Below, in pieces: positions 1 to 9,336 of a stretch of 64,000 nucleotides of DNA; within the stretch, counting starts at the first letter, position 1; every line of letters starts with the position of its first letter. Location: positions 1 to 64,000 of the forward strand of contig NZ_BBWJ01000045.1 in the NCBI RefSeq assembly GCF_001463745.1, written 5' to 3'. This DNA is from Aureimonas sp. AU22 (GTDB taxonomy: Bacteria > Pseudomonadota > Alphaproteobacteria > Rhizobiales > Rhizobiaceae). The notes below the pieces were generated by a model. It worked only from the letters and a program-made list of their open reading frames with translations. It was not told the origin of the DNA and ran no database searches. The position numbers and the translations under genes are program-made.

Positions 1-343
1 ATGCAAACCGATCCTCAACCGCTCAAGTGCTATCCGCTAGCCGATCGCCAGCAGGGGAGCCTCTACAATGCACTCGTCAGAGGAGAACGTCCTTGCGGAG
101 CATAACGACGTCGATCGGAAGCGGGTGTGCCGTGCCCCTAAAATTGCATAATATGGATTATGGAACATATGATTGCTTTGCGTTAGGCGCGCTGTCCGAG
201 CGGACGATGCAGGAAATCCCATCATTCTCGCCGAGTTCTTCGCTTGGCTGACAAATCGCGATCTCGTTTGACCGAGCGACAGATTGCGGAGCCTACCAAT
301 CGCGCAGTCTTCGGCTTGAGCCCCTTCGTGTGACTATCGGCCG
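1..343. other. Region without a recognisable gene
   Basis: I see no convincing gene here. The short open frames on both strands have no ribosome binding site and no protein-like composition. The stretch is locally AT-richer around 140-180 than the flanking genes. It lies downstream of the leftward housekeeping operon, but I could not find a clear terminator hairpin with a T run. Confidence 0.5.
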
Positions 344-1150
344 TCAAACGTCGCGTTCGACACGCATCCCGTCGAAACCGGGTTCGATATGCGGCGGCAG
401 CGCTGCCTTGAGCGCCGCGTAGTCAAGCGGCGTGTGCATGTGGGTGAGAATCGCCTGCGGTACGCCCAACCTGTCGATCCAGTCGATCGCTTGCTCAAGC
501 GACAGATGGCTGGGATGCGGACGATGCTGGAGCGCGTCGATCAACAGAAGATCGGCGCCTCGGATGGCTTCGATTGCTTCGATCGGGAAATCCGAGACGT
601 CGCTCGAGTACGCAAACGGTCCAATCCGAAAGCCGAGAGAATGGATGGCGCCATGCACCTGTGCGTAAGGCCGTATGGTCAGGGCGCCCGCGGGTCCGTC
701 GATGTCGAAGCTCGTTCCGGCAGTGATTTCGCGGTGGCGCACGACGGGAGCATACGAGCTGCCAGCCGGCGTCCGGAAGCAGTAGCCGAAGGCTTCGAAC
801 AGACGCGCGTAGGTGTCGGCGTCCGCATACAGGTCGACGAGCTTCCGGTGGTCCAGCACGTAACCTCGAACATCATCGAGGCCATGGATATGGTCTGCAT
901 GCGGATGGGTGATCAGAATGCCATCGATCCGATCGACGGACGCGGCGAGCATCTGCTCCCGGAAGTCCGGTCCGCAATCGATGACCACACGCGTCACCTC
1001 GGGTCCGTCGATCAGTTCGACCATGGCCGAACAACGGGTCCGTCGGTTGCGCGGATTGGTGGGATCGCATTGACCCCAATCGCCCGTGATCCGCGGCGTC
1101 CCGGGCGACGAGCCGCATCCCAGGACCGTGAGACGCAGTCGCTTGGTCAC
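344..1150 (-). CDS. MBL-fold metal-dependent hydrolase (PhnP/RNase Z-like subgroup)
   Basis: Hydrolase of the metallo-beta-lactamase fold, probably a cytoplasmic phosphodiesterase; the substrate is not evident. The protein (268 aa) shows the metal-binding signature THPHADHIHG and later conserved His/Asp sites in YSSDVSDFP and ILTHMHT. The early stretch GSSPGTPRITGDWGQCDP is typical of the family members that follow tatD in alphaproteobacteria. I chose the GTG at 1150 because it overlaps the TGA of tatD (GTGA) and leads directly into the first beta strand (TKRLRLTVLGCG). The open frame extends upstream to 1483, but that part is a shadow of tatD. It is translated with metG and tatD as the last gene of the run. 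Confidence 0.85.
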   Translation of the reverse strand: MTKRLRLTVLGCGSSPGTPRITGDWGQCDPTNPRNRRTRCSAMVELIDGPEVTRVVIDCGPDFREQMLAASVDRIDGILITHPHADHIHGLDDVRGYVLDHRKLVDLYADADTYARLFEAFGYCFRTPAGSSYAPVVRHREITAGTSFDIDGPAGALTIRPYAQVHGAIHSLGFRIGPFAYSSDVSDFPIEAIEAIRGADLLLIDALQHRPHPSHLSLEQAIDWIDRLGVPQAILTHMHTPLDYAALKAALPPHIEPGFDGMRVERDV

Positions 1151-1956
1151 GTGGGTCCGCCCACGCGGGGATCGGGAACCTTGCGGCACAACCGGAAGAA
1201 ATTGTCCGTCGTCTGCCGAGCGAACGTATCGAAGTCCAAGCCGAGCGCGCCAGCCAGCGCTTCCGCGGTATCTCGCACGAAGGCGGGCTCGTTTCGCTTG
1301 CCGCGGTTCGGTGGCGGCGCAAGATAGGGCGCGTCGGTTTCGACGAGAATGCGATCGAGCGGAACCGATGCCGCGACGGCGCGAAGATCGGCCGAGTTTT
1401 TGAAGGCGACGATCCCGGAGAACGAAACGTAGCCTCCGAGCTCGACGCCCACGGATGCGAGGCGCTGTCCAGCCGTGAAGCAATGCAGGACGAAGGGGAA
1501 GGCCCCCTTCCCCGTCTCGTCCACCAGAATACGTTCCACGTCCGCATCGGCGTCGCGCGCGTGGATCACGAGAGGAAGTCGCGTCTCGCGGGCCGCGGCG
1601 ATGTGGCGCCGAAACACGCGTTCCTGGCGATCATGTGGAGCCCGGTCGTAGTGAAAATCAAGCCCGGCTTCGCCGATGGCAACCACCTTCGGATGCGCTG
1701 CCAAGCGCACGAGATCCGCAACCGGGACCTCGTCCTCGTCCGCGGCATTCAAAGGATGCGTGCCGATAGATGCGAAGACGCAGGCAAAGTTTTCGGCGAT
1801 CGCCAGTACACGCGCCCGATTGATCACCTGCGTGCAGATGCTCACCATGATGCCGACCCCGGCTGCGTTGGCGCGGCCGATCAGCGCCTCGCGGTCGGCG
1901 TCGAAGTCCGGGAAATCGAGATGGCAATGGCTATCGACGAGGATACAAGGTGTCAT
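1147..1956 (-). CDS. tatD: TatD family hydrolase
   Basis: Metal-dependent DNase/hydrolase of the TatD amidohydrolase-like TIM barrel family (269 aa, normal length). Visible motifs are DSHCHLDFPDF at the N-terminus (HxH metal site), GEAGLDFHYD (Glu ligand), HARDAD, HCFTAG and the C-terminal ETDAPYLAPPPNRGKRNEP. The start overlaps the stop of metG by one base, and its TGA overlaps the GTG of the following MBL hydrolase. This metG-tatD-MBL order is widely conserved in alphaproteobacteria, which supports the assignment. Its exact cellular role (DNA quality control is one proposal for the family) cannot be inferred here. Confidence 0.93.
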   Translation of the reverse strand: MTPCILVDSHCHLDFPDFDADREALIGRANAAGVGIMVSICTQVINRARVLAIAENFACVFASIGTHPLNAADEDEVPVADLVRLAAHPKVVAIGEAGLDFHYDRAPHDRQERVFRRHIAAARETRLPLVIHARDADADVERILVDETGKGAFPFVLHCFTAGQRLASVGVELGGYVSFSGIVAFKNSADLRAVAASVPLDRILVETDAPYLAPPPNRGKRNEPAFVRDTAEALAGALGLDFDTFARQTTDNFFRLCRKVPDPRVGGPT

Positions 1957-3503
1957 CAGACTTCGTCGGCCGCAGGTTCGACGTAGCGCGGGAAGACACC
2001 GCTCGGTGCCGGTAGAGGCACGCCGCCCTCCAGCATGATCCCTTGATCAAGACGCGCAAAGGCACGCTCGTGCTCAGCGACGCCCAGCAGATCGAGAAGC
2101 TTGGCAATCGATTCCGGCATCACGGGCTGGAGCAGGATCGCGACGCGGCGCAGCACTTCGGCCGTCACGTAGAGAACCGTTCCCATGCGCGCCGGGTCGG
2201 TCTTCCGCAGGACCCACGGCTCTTCGCCGGCGAAATACCGGTTGGTTTCCGAAACCACGGACACGACCGACGACAGCATCAAGTGGAGCTCCTGCCGGTC
2301 CACGGCCGCGCGGCAGCGCTGCAGCAGTTGGCCGCTCGCCTGCAGGATCGCATGGTCCGTGTCGGTGAACGGGCCGGGTACAGGAAGCCTGCCGTCGCAG
2401 TTCTTCGCGATCATCGACAGCGAGCGTTGAGCGAGGTTGCCCAGGTCATTCGCCAGCTCTGAATTCATCCGGCCCACGATCGCCTCGTGCGAGTAGTTTC
2501 CGTCCTGGCCGAACGGAACCTCGCGAAGAAGGAAATAGCGAACGGGATCGAGCCCGTAAGCGCCGACGAGGGCACTGGGATCGATGACGTTGCCGACCGA
2601 CTTCGACATCTTCTCTCCTCGATTGAAGAGAAATCCATGCACGAAGACGCGCTTGGGCACGGCTAGGCCGGCCGACATCAGGAAGGCCGGCCAGTACACG
2701 GTGTGAAAGCGAGCGATGTCCTTGCCGATGACGTGAAGGTCCGCCGGCCAGAAGTCCGCGCGCTCGCCCCCGTTCGGGAAGCCGGTCGCCGTTAGGTAGT
2801 TGGTGAGCGCATCAACCCAGACATACATGACGTGCCGCTCGTCGCCCGGCACCGGGATGCCCCAGTCGAAGGTCGTGCGCGAGATGGACAGGTCCTTCAG
2901 CCCCGAGCGGACGAAGGAAACGATCTCGTTGCGCCGCTCGGAGGGGCCGATGAAGTCGGGGTGGGTTTCGTAGTGTTCCAAGAGCCTGTCGGCGAACTGG
3001 GAAAGACGGAAGAAGTAGCTCTCTTCCTCGACCCATTCGACCGGAGACCCCTGCGGACCCAACCGCGTACCGTCGTCCGTCAGGAGCGTCTCGTCCTCGG
3101 CGTAGTAAGCCTCGTCCCGTACCGAGTACCAACCGGCGTAGGATCCCTTGTAGATGTCTCCGGCCGCCTCCATCCGCCGCCAGATTTCCTGGCTCGCAGC
3201 CTTATGGCGGTCTTCCGTTGTCCGGATGAAATCGTCGTTCGAGCTGCCGAGCTGGCGGCCCATCTCGCGGAACTTCGAGGAGTTCTGGTCGGCGAGTTCC
3301 AGCGGCGAAATACCGAGGTTGCGCGCGGTCTGGAGCATCTTGATGCCGTGCTCGTCGGTTCCGGTGAGGAATAGGACGTCGAAGCCGTCGAGCCGCTTGA
3401 ATCGCGCAATCACGTCGGTCGCGATCAACTCGTAGGCATGCCCGATATGCGGACTTCCGTTCGGATAGGAGATCGCGGTCGTCGTGTAGAATCGCTCGGC
3501 CAT
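1956..3503 (-). CDS. metG: Methionyl-tRNA synthetase
   Basis: Charges tRNA-Met with methionine in the cytoplasm; essential. Class I signature motifs are present: PHIGH at residues 18-22 and KMSKS near residue 297 ([10 protein letters not shown]). The protein is 515 aa, as expected for the short MetG form that lacks the C-terminal tRNA-binding appendage. The open frame begins at 3581, but the family N-terminus ([15 protein letters not shown]) points to the ATG at 3503. The connective peptide lacks an obvious four-Cys zinc knot, as in the type 2 enzymes. The stop overlaps the first base of tatD. There is an 81-base gap to holB upstream. Confidence 0.96.
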   Translation of the reverse strand: MAERFYTTTAISYPNGSPHIGHAYELIATDVIARFKRLDGFDVLFLTGTDEHGIKMLQTARNLGISPLELADQNSSKFREMGRQLGSSNDDFIRTTEDRHKAASQEIWRRMEAAGDIYKGSYAGWYSVRDEAYYAEDETLLTDDGTRLGPQGSPVEWVEEESYFFRLSQFADRLLEHYETHPDFIGPSERRNEIVSFVRSGLKDLSISRTTFDWGIPVPGDERHVMYVWVDALTNYLTATGFPNGGERADFWPADLHVIGKDIARFHTVYWPAFLMSAGLAVPKRVFVHGFLFNRGEKMSKSVGNVIDPSALVGAYGLDPVRYFLLREVPFGQDGNYSHEAIVGRMNSELANDLGNLAQRSLSMIAKNCDGRLPVPGPFTDTDHAILQASGQLLQRCRAAVDRQELHLMLSSVVSVVSETNRYFAGEEPWVLRKTDPARMGTVLYVTAEVLRRVAILLQPVMPESIAKLLDLLGVAEHERAFARLDQGIMLEGGVPLPAPSGVFPRYVEPAADEV

Positions 3504-3584
3504 GGTGGTACTTCTGCGCGGATCGGGTCGAGATGGGGAATAGCCCATCGGCAGGCTCGGCTCAACGAACCTCGTGCACACGCG

Positions 3585-4625
3585 TCAACCGCCAACTTCC
3601 CTTCGAGTGGCGTAGAGGCGGTCCAGGAAGCTGAGGATCGTCTGTTTCCGATCGAGATTGTAGGCGGCAGCTTCCCGCCAGCGAGCCTGCTCGCCCAGGC
3701 AGAAGCTGGCGAGCGCCGCGCCCTGACGCGCCCTGCCCTCCGCGGCCGCCTGCCGGGCTTCCGAGGCCAGCTTGTCGAACAGCCGGTCGCGAAAAAGGTC
3801 CCACGCCGCTTCGCGCCCTTTCTGGCCTAGCCCATCGAGAAGCGCATGCACGCCTTGCCAATCGGCCGTGGCGCTGTCGATGATCCGATCCGCCTCGTTC
3901 AACACATCCACGCCGCCTCCCGACTGGACGATGAGGGCCTGACGCAGGCTGCCTTGCGCGACATCTGCGGCCGCCTGCATCTCGCCCACCGGTGTTCCCG
4001 AAAGCTTGCGCTTCAACCCCTCCAGGAGCGATGCCCTATCGAGGCCGCCCATGCGCAGCGTGCGACAGCGCGAGCGGATCGTCGGTAACAGTCGCCCCGG
4101 TGCATGATTGGCGATCAAGAAGATCGAGCGAGCGGGAGGCTCCTCGAGGATCTTCAGCAGCGCGTTGGCCGCGTTGCGGTTCAGGTCGTCGGCCGGGTCG
4201 AGGATCGCAATCCGCCATCCCGGCGTCGCGGTCGACCGGAAGAACGCATGGAGGCGACGGATCTCGTCGACCGTGATCTGAGACTTGAAGCCGCCGCCGC
4301 GATCGGCCTCCGCTCGCTGGATATGGATCACGTTCGGATGGGCACCGGAAGCGATCTGTCGAACCGCGGCGTTTTCGGGATCGAAGTCGAGGGTCGCGCC
4401 CTCGCCTGCCGTCCAGTCGGCGCCGACGAGATGGCGCGCGAAAGCGAAGGCGAGTGTCGCCTTGCCGATGCCCCGTGGGCCCTGCAGAAGCCAGGCGTGA
4501 TGCATCCGCTCACCCCGCGAGGCTTCGACGAGTTCACTCCAAACGCGCTGGTGACCGACCAGAAAGGTGGTGGCGGCGGGAGGCGGGACGTCGTCGATAT
4601 CGTCGTGGGAGGACCGCTGCTCCAT
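3585..4625 (-). CDS. holB: DNA polymerase III delta prime subunit
   Basis: Clamp-loader subunit of the replicative polymerase. The AAA+ domain shows a Walker A segment GPRGIGKATLA at residues 49-59, the conserved NAANALLKILEEPP box, and the SRC motif in TIRSRCRTLRM that acts as arginine finger. The length (346 aa) is normal. It lies 4 bases after tmk, the arrangement seen in most alphaproteobacteria, and upstream of metG, so replication and translation functions share one transcript. The Cys residues of the E. coli-type zinc site between Walker A and the Walker B region are not obvious in this copy. Confidence 0.93.
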   Translation of the reverse strand: MEQRSSHDDIDDVPPPAATTFLVGHQRVWSELVEASRGERMHHAWLLQGPRGIGKATLAFAFARHLVGADWTAGEGATLDFDPENAAVRQIASGAHPNVIHIQRAEADRGGGFKSQITVDEIRRLHAFFRSTATPGWRIAILDPADDLNRNAANALLKILEEPPARSIFLIANHAPGRLLPTIRSRCRTLRMGGLDRASLLEGLKRKLSGTPVGEMQAAADVAQGSLRQALIVQSGGGVDVLNEADRIIDSATADWQGVHALLDGLGQKGREAAWDLFRDRLFDKLASEARQAAAEGRARQGAALASFCLGEQARWREAAAYNLDRKQTILSFLDRLYATRREVGG

Positions 4626-4629
4626 GCGC

Positions 4630-5334
4630 TCAGGCCGTGGCTCCCGCCCGGCTTCGCGCCAGCCGGCTCAAAACGTCGCCACAACGGTCGATCACGACGC
4701 GTTCGATCCGATCCGAAACCTCGTCCAACGGTCCCGTCGCTTCGATCACGGCGCAACGGTTCGGCTCGCGTGCCGCGATATCGAGAAAGGTCTGCCGTCT
4801 AGCCTGATGAAGTTCGATCCCGTCCTTTTCGAAACGATCGGCCGCATCGCTCTTCCTGCGCTCCGCCAGCCGGCGCAGGCTGATATCAGTCGGAAGATCG
4901 AGGATGATCGTCAGGTCGGGGCGTGCATCGACCGTCGTCGCAGCCTCCAGCTCTTCGAGGAAAGCCCTGTCGAGACCGGGAACGGAGCCTTGATACGCCC
5001 GGGTGGAATCGAGGAAGCGGTCGCAAAGGACCACCGCGCCCTTCTGAAGGGCCGGCAGGATCACGGTCCGAACATGGTCGTAGCGCGCGGCGGCAAAGAG
5101 CAGGGCTTCGGTCTCCACGCCCAGACCTTCGGCCGCGCCCGAAAGGACGATCTGACGGATGGCATCGGCGCCCGGAGATCCTCCGGGCTCCCGGGTCGTG
5201 ACGACGGGAATGCCTCTGGCTTCCAGCCGGGCCGCGAGCCGGGCGATCTGCGTTGTCTTCCCGCCCCCGTCGGGCCCTTCGAACGTGATGAAACATCCAC
5301 GCCGCGGCGCGTCGGATGGCTGCGCGCCCGTCAT
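4630..5334 (-). CDS. tmk: Thymidylate kinase
   Basis: Phosphorylates dTMP to dTDP for DNA synthesis. The P-loop FEGPDGGGKTTQ lies at residues 18-29, followed by the TREPGGSPGAD substrate loop and CDRFLDSTRAYQG, all typical of Tmk. There are two candidate starts. The upstream ATG at 5352 would add six residues. The ATG at 5334 overlaps the TGA of the upstream carboxypeptidase gene (ATGA) and is preferred for that reason. The product is 234 aa. Transcribed with holB and metG. Confidence 0.93.
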   Translation of the reverse strand: MTGAQPSDAPRRGCFITFEGPDGGGKTTQIARLAARLEARGIPVVTTREPGGSPGADAIRQIVLSGAAEGLGVETEALLFAAARYDHVRTVILPALQKGAVVLCDRFLDSTRAYQGSVPGLDRAFLEELEAATTVDARPDLTIILDLPTDISLRRLAERRKSDAADRFEKDGIELHQARRQTFLDIAAREPNRCAVIEATGPLDEVSDRIERVVIDRCGDVLSRLARSRAGATA

Positions 5335-6521
5335 CAAAGGCTCCGTATCCAACCGAAGGCGAGTTCCTGCACCGCGTCCGCGGCCCGGCTGGCGAACGTG
5401 CCCTCGGTGACGTCCTCACCAGCGATGAGCTCGCGCTCCAACGAGACCCGGTCCTCGATCTTCAGTTCCACCACGCCGATCCTGTCGCCCTTGCGCACAG
5501 GTGCGCGCAACGGGGTATCGTAGCGGACGGAAGCGGTCACGGACTGGGCATGCCGCTTCGGCACCAGCGCGACCAGATCCTCCTCGAGGACGAGCGGAAC
5601 GGACGCGGTGACGCCGCCGAAGACGGGCGCCTGCGCGATCGGGGTACCGGCTTGGAAGATCGCCTTCTCCTCGAAGGCGGAGGCTGCCCAGTTCGCCAGC
5701 GCGATCGTCTCCCGAACGCGGGTCGGTTCCTTGTCGAGCCCGGCGAGCGCCAGGATCGTCACCCGGCCGGCTTCCCCCTCGACCACCCCCACGATCGAGT
5801 ATCCGCCTTCCTGCGAGAAGCCGGTCGCCATGCCTGTCGCACCGGGGATGGCGCCGAGCAGCGGATTGCGGTTCCGCTGCAGGATCTTGTTCCACTCGAA
5901 TTCGGGCTGGGCGTACAGCGCGTACCGGTCGGGATATGCGTAGCGTACGTGACGGGCGAGAATGGCCACGTCGCGCGCCGTGACCTCCTGCCCGCCCTCC
6001 GGCAGGCCGGTCGGGTTCACGAATCGACTGTCGACCATGCCGAGCGCGCCAGCACGGTCGTTCATTCTTTGGGCGAAGGCCTTTTCCGACCCATCCAGGT
6101 GTTCGGCGATGATGATCGCCGCATCGTTGGCCGCCTGGACCACCAGTCCATGCGCCAGGGCATCGACCGGCACCGCGGATCGAACCGCCGCGAACATCGT
6201 CGCCGTCCGCGACGGCGCGCCGCCGGTACGCCAGGCGTGATTGGATACAGGCATTGTCGCATCGGCCGACACTTGGCCCGACGCCAAGGCCCCGAACAGG
6301 ATTTCCGCGGTCATGATCTTGGCCAGCGATGCCGGCGGAAACGGCGCACGGCCGTTCTTGTCGAACAGAATGCCACCGGTCTTGCCGTCGAGCACGACGG
6401 CGACCTTCGCGGCAGTTTCCGGGAACAGCGTCTCGTCGCGGTTCTGCGCCAAGGCGGCGGCGCCGGGAAGAATGGCGGCGAGCAGAATGGCGTTCCGAAG
6501 AACTCGCATGGGATGACGCAT
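5334..6521 (-). CDS. D-alanyl-D-alanine carboxypeptidase family protein with degenerate SxN and KTG motifs
   Basis: Secreted or periplasmic protein of the S11 (DacA/DacC) penicillin-binding family, which trims peptidoglycan pentapeptides. The signal peptide is clear (RVLRNAILLAAILPGAAALAQ). The catalytic SxxK motif is intact in PPASLAKIM (S65, K68). The SxN motif reads QAAND (A130 in place of Ser) and the KTG motif reads GMATGF (A232 in place of Lys). Both residues normally take part in catalysis, so enzymatic activity is doubtful. The C-terminal beta domain (PBP5_C-like) is present. The start is uncertain: ATGs at 6563, 6521 and 6509 are in frame and none has a strong ribosome binding site. 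Overlaps tmk by an ATGA. Confidence 0.85.
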   Translation of the reverse strand: MRHPMRVLRNAILLAAILPGAAALAQNRDETLFPETAAKVAVVLDGKTGGILFDKNGRAPFPPASLAKIMTAEILFGALASGQVSADATMPVSNHAWRTGGAPSRTATMFAAVRSAVPVDALAHGLVVQAANDAAIIIAEHLDGSEKAFAQRMNDRAGALGMVDSRFVNPTGLPEGGQEVTARDVAILARHVRYAYPDRYALYAQPEFEWNKILQRNRNPLLGAIPGATGMATGFSQEGGYSIVGVVEGEAGRVTILALAGLDKEPTRVRETIALANWAASAFEEKAIFQAGTPIAQAPVFGGVTASVPLVLEEDLVALVPKRHAQSVTASVRYDTPLRAPVRKGDRIGVVELKIEDRVSLERELIAGEDVTEGTFASRAADAVQELAFGWIRSL

Positions 6522-6610
6522 CAGGGAAAGCCGGCGGGACAGGTGCTGCCCACCATAATCCATTGCTACGGCTTCGTATATCGCGGCCGAAGCAATCTCG
6601 CGGCGTTCGG

Positions 6611-7747
6611 TCAGCGTTCGTCGGCCTTGACCACGAAAGCGTCGGTAAGCCCGGTGTCCCAGATCTGGCGCAGCAAGGCGTCCGCGTCCTGTCCGGGGCG
6701 GAGACCAAGGGCTAGCGAGACCTGCCCCCCTGACGCGGTCTCCGTCATGTCGGCGCGGCCTTCCGCAAGGCTCGCGACCCGCATCAGAAGCGCGAGATCG
6801 TCGACGGTGCCGAGTTCGATCGTCTCCGGTGCGGAGCCAGTGGTTGCCAGGGACGACAAGGCGGCGTGTGCGCCCGTCGCACCCGGTCCCGCAGCGTACG
6901 ACAGGAGCGAGCCGCGCGGCATCGGCACGGGAACCGGCGCCGAGGGGGCTGCATCGTATGTCTGGATGAGATCCTCGATCGACGGCATGCGCGATGGCGC
7001 AGCGCTCGGCGCCGGCGCGACCCGTCGCGGCGCTGCAAAGGCGGCCGCCATCATCAACGGCGACTTCTCCTGTCGCGACGCGATCATCACACCGCTCGGC
7101 AGACCGTCGTTGATGGCCGGCGCGTTGCCCGGGCGGTACGAGGCCATCAGCATCGGCGTGTCGTCGCCCTCGAGCGGAGCACGGCCGACATACTCGACCT
7201 TCACGTCGGCGACGCCGGCGTTCTGGAAGCCCAGCATCTCGGCGGCCTTGGACGACACGTCGAGCACGCGGTCATGCATATAGGGTCCGCGGTCGTTGAC
7301 CCGCACCACGACGGAACTGCCGGTCTTGCGGTTGGTCACGCGTGCGTAGGATGGCAGCGGGAAAGTCGGATGCGCCGCCGACAGATGGTACATGTCGTAG
7401 ACTTCGCCGTTCGCGGTAAGGCGTCCATGAAAGTTGGCGCCGTACCACGAGGCGGTTCCGGTCTTCACGTAGCCCGGCTCTTCCTTCGGATAGTACCACT
7501 TGCCGCGGACCATGTAGGGCTTGCCGGTCTGGTCGCGCCCGCCGCCCTTGGGCACCTTCTTCAGCCGCGTCACACGCGGACTGGCCTTCACGCCGAAGAT
7601 ACTCGAGCTGAAGATCGGCGCGTCGTCGTCCGGCGCCAATTCTTCTCCGTGCGTCGAAGACGATGTGGACTGGCAACCGACCAGCGCCAACGACAGTCCG
7701 AAAGCGAGCCCAAGCCCGATCTTCCGGTCGCGTCCGGCTCCTGCCAT
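6611..7747 (-). CDS. rlpA: RlpA-like septal ring lipoprotein (double-psi beta barrel)
   Basis: Predicted outer-membrane lipoprotein with lytic transglycosylase-type domain acting on denuded glycan strands at the septum. The N-terminus is a lipoprotein signal (GLGLAFGLSLALVGC, lipobox Cys 25). The double-psi beta-barrel domain spans about residues 95-190 with GTASWYGANFHGRLTANGE, AHPTFPLPSYARVTN and VRVNDRGPY, including the Asp of the active site. A low-complexity Ala/Pro linker follows, then a C-terminal segment of about 75 residues that may be a diverged SPOR domain. It sits just upstream of the dac gene, the usual alphaproteobacterial pairing. Family membership is certain; enzymatic activity was not tested. 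Confidence 0.9.
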   Translation of the reverse strand: MAGAGRDRKIGLGLAFGLSLALVGCQSTSSSTHGEELAPDDDAPIFSSSIFGVKASPRVTRLKKVPKGGGRDQTGKPYMVRGKWYYPKEEPGYVKTGTASWYGANFHGRLTANGEVYDMYHLSAAHPTFPLPSYARVTNRKTGSSVVVRVNDRGPYMHDRVLDVSSKAAEMLGFQNAGVADVKVEYVGRAPLEGDDTPMLMASYRPGNAPAINDGLPSGVMIASRQEKSPLMMAAAFAAPRRVAPAPSAAPSRMPSIEDLIQTYDAAPSAPVPVPMPRGSLLSYAAGPGATGAHAALSSLATTGSAPETIELGTVDDLALLMRVASLAEGRADMTETASGGQVSLALGLRPGQDADALLRQIWDTGLTDAFVVKADER

Positions 7748-8122
7748 CGTTCATGCCCCCAAGTCATCGGTCAGGCGCGCACGCCCCGCCGCGCCAGACC
7801 CACCATATCAGCGGCAGAGGTTACCAATCGATGAAGCGAATGCAAGTCCACACGTATCGTGGGACTCTAACCTACAGAAAACAGCTTGCCGAAATCTTGC
7901 CACATTCGTGTCGATCGACAGTTGATGCGCAACTAACCTGCGCAGCACTTTTGGTCTCAATCCGCAGGTGGCTGAAACAGCGCATTCGTACTCTTGGGAT
8001 TAAGCCTTCGATCGGATAGCGGCCACCTTCACAGGCGGTGCCTGCCCTGGCGACCCGATCCAGCCTCATTCCCGCTACTACGGCGCCTGCTCCGTAGGGA
8101 AATGAAACCGGGCATTCCGCAA
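7748..8122. other. Intergenic region
   Basis: No gene is supported here. The stretch presumably contains the promoter of the leftward rlpA-to-MBL run, but I could not pick convincing -35/-10 boxes. Two TGCGCA palindromes lie near 7930-7955 without an obvious partner. Confidence 0.4.
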
Positions 8123-8308
8123 TCAGGAGAAGAACTGCGCTGTGACGTTTCCGTTGACCTCGCCAGACGCTTTGCGCCGCAGCATGTCGATGTAGTCCGC
8201 CTGCCTGCGCTCCTCGGTGGTGCTGTCGTCTCCCAACATCTTTTCGATCTGACGGAGGGTCTGCTTCAGCCGTTCGGTTACGTCGGCGATGTCGATCAAG
8301 TCCTGCAT
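8123..8308 (-). CDS. Small hypothetical protein (61 aa)
   Basis: A short alpha-helical, charged protein (MQDLIDIADVTERLKQTLRQ at the start) that I do not recognise. It is supported by a good ribosome binding site (AGGAGA, about 6 bases before the ATG at 8308) and a protein-like composition rich in Leu, Arg, Asp and Glu with heptad-like spacing, suggestive of a short coiled coil. It stands alone between the rlpA run and the RTX genes. The in-frame extension to 8344 lacks a ribosome binding site and is not preferred. Confidence 0.55.
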   Translation of the reverse strand: MQDLIDIADVTERLKQTLRQIEKMLGDDSTTEERRQADYIDMLRRKASGEVNGNVTAQFFS

Positions 8309-8688
8309 GGCGTCTCCTATTTCGGTGCACCCTGCCGCAACCAACTGGCCTCAGGCTGGCCGTCCCGCCTTGCGGACATCATGCTCCCCCTGGACGTGAA
8401 CCGCGGCGAGAACATGGGCCGCGGTGACTTATGGATTTTCGCTAGGACGCCCAATTCGCGATGGTGTCGTTGGTCCGCGTGGCGATCTCAGCATTGGGAA
8501 AGTCAGGCGCTGACGCCGACGGGTGACGCCTTTGGGCCTCTCGCGAAACGACGGCAAATGATCGCAGCGCCTCCATCCGCCTCAAAGGCCCTTACGCCTA
8601 TTGGCCGACTTGTTCCGCGCCTGCGGACCCCAACGAATGGTCGTTTCCTGCTCCGCGGGAGCTGGACCACAAACGGGAGGAGGCCTTT
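8309..8688. other. Intergenic region upstream of the first RTX gene
   Basis: No gene is supported in these 380 bases. Long plus-strand frames here have shadow-like composition. The end of the region carries the strong ribosome binding site of the RTX gene (GGAGGAGG just before 8689). Confidence 0.4.
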
Positions 8689-9336
8689 ATGACGACTTGG
8701 AACGGCAACTCTTCACTGGCTGCAATCATCGCTGGCCCACAGGGAACGTCTGGTCCCGACAACCTGATCGGGACGACGGGCGATGACTACATCGAGGCGT
8801 TCGGTGGCAACGATACGATCCAGGGACTAGCCGGAAACGATGTCCTGATCGGCAACAGCGGGTCCGACCAAATCTTCGGCAACCAGGGCGCTGACACCGT
8901 CTACGGGGGTCAAGGCTCCGATACCGTCTACGGCGGCAGGGACAACGATCTCCTTGTGGGCAACCGGGGGGACGACATTCTTTTTGGCAATCTGGGTGAC
9001 GACGTCGTATTCGGAGGCCGCGCCAACGACATGGTGTACGGCGGGCAAGGCAACGACATTCTCTACGGCAATCGTGACAGCGATACCCTCAACGGTGGTC
9101 TCGGAGACGATACGCTGAGCGGCGGGGCCGATGCCGATACGTTCGTCTTCGACAACACGAGCGGCAACGATGTGATCATCGACTTCGCCATCGACGATAG
9201 GATTAGCCTGAACGGTCAGACCTATACGGTCGGCTCCTCCACCGGTGGTGATGCAGTGCTGAGCCTCTCGGGTGGCGGGACCATTACCCTGATCGGCGTC
9301 ACGGCCGCTGCGTTCGATCCGAGCCTGGTCTCCTGA
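8689..9336 (+). CDS. RTX-type calcium-binding protein
   Basis: Secreted calcium-binding beta-roll protein (215 aa). From about residue 38 it contains some 13 consecutive nonapeptides of the GGxGxDxUx type in exact nine-residue register (for example GGNDTIQGL, SGSDQIFGN, LGDDTLSGG), ending in DADTFVFDN, the usual capping of RTX repeats. The last 50 residues (DFAIDDRISLNGQTYTVG onward) resemble the uncleaved C-terminal signal of type I secretion substrates. There is no N-terminal signal peptide, which fits that route. A strong GGAGGAGG ribosome binding site precedes the ATG. No enzymatic domain is visible, so a structural or matrix role is likely. No type I exporter is encoded nearby. Confidence 0.85.
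   Translation: MTTWNGNSSLAAIIAGPQGTSGPDNLIGTTGDDYIEAFGGNDTIQGLAGNDVLIGNSGSDQIFGNQGADTVYGGQGSDTVYGGRDNDLLVGNRGDDILFGNLGDDVVFGGRANDMVYGGQGNDILYGNRDSDTLNGGLGDDTLSGGADADTFVFDNTSGNDVIIDFAIDDRISLNGQTYTVGSSTGGDAVLSLSGGGTITLIGVTAAAFDPSLVS

Noticed and set aside
389-1327. Long plus-strand frame opposite the MBL and tatD genes.
   Set aside because: It is the mirror of conserved minus-strand genes, with no ribosome binding site and an Arg-rich shadow composition.
8689-9336. A bacteriocin or toxin role for the short RTX protein.
   Set aside because: There is no pore-forming, protease or lipase domain, no acyltransferase gene and no immunity gene; only the calcium-binding repeats are visible.
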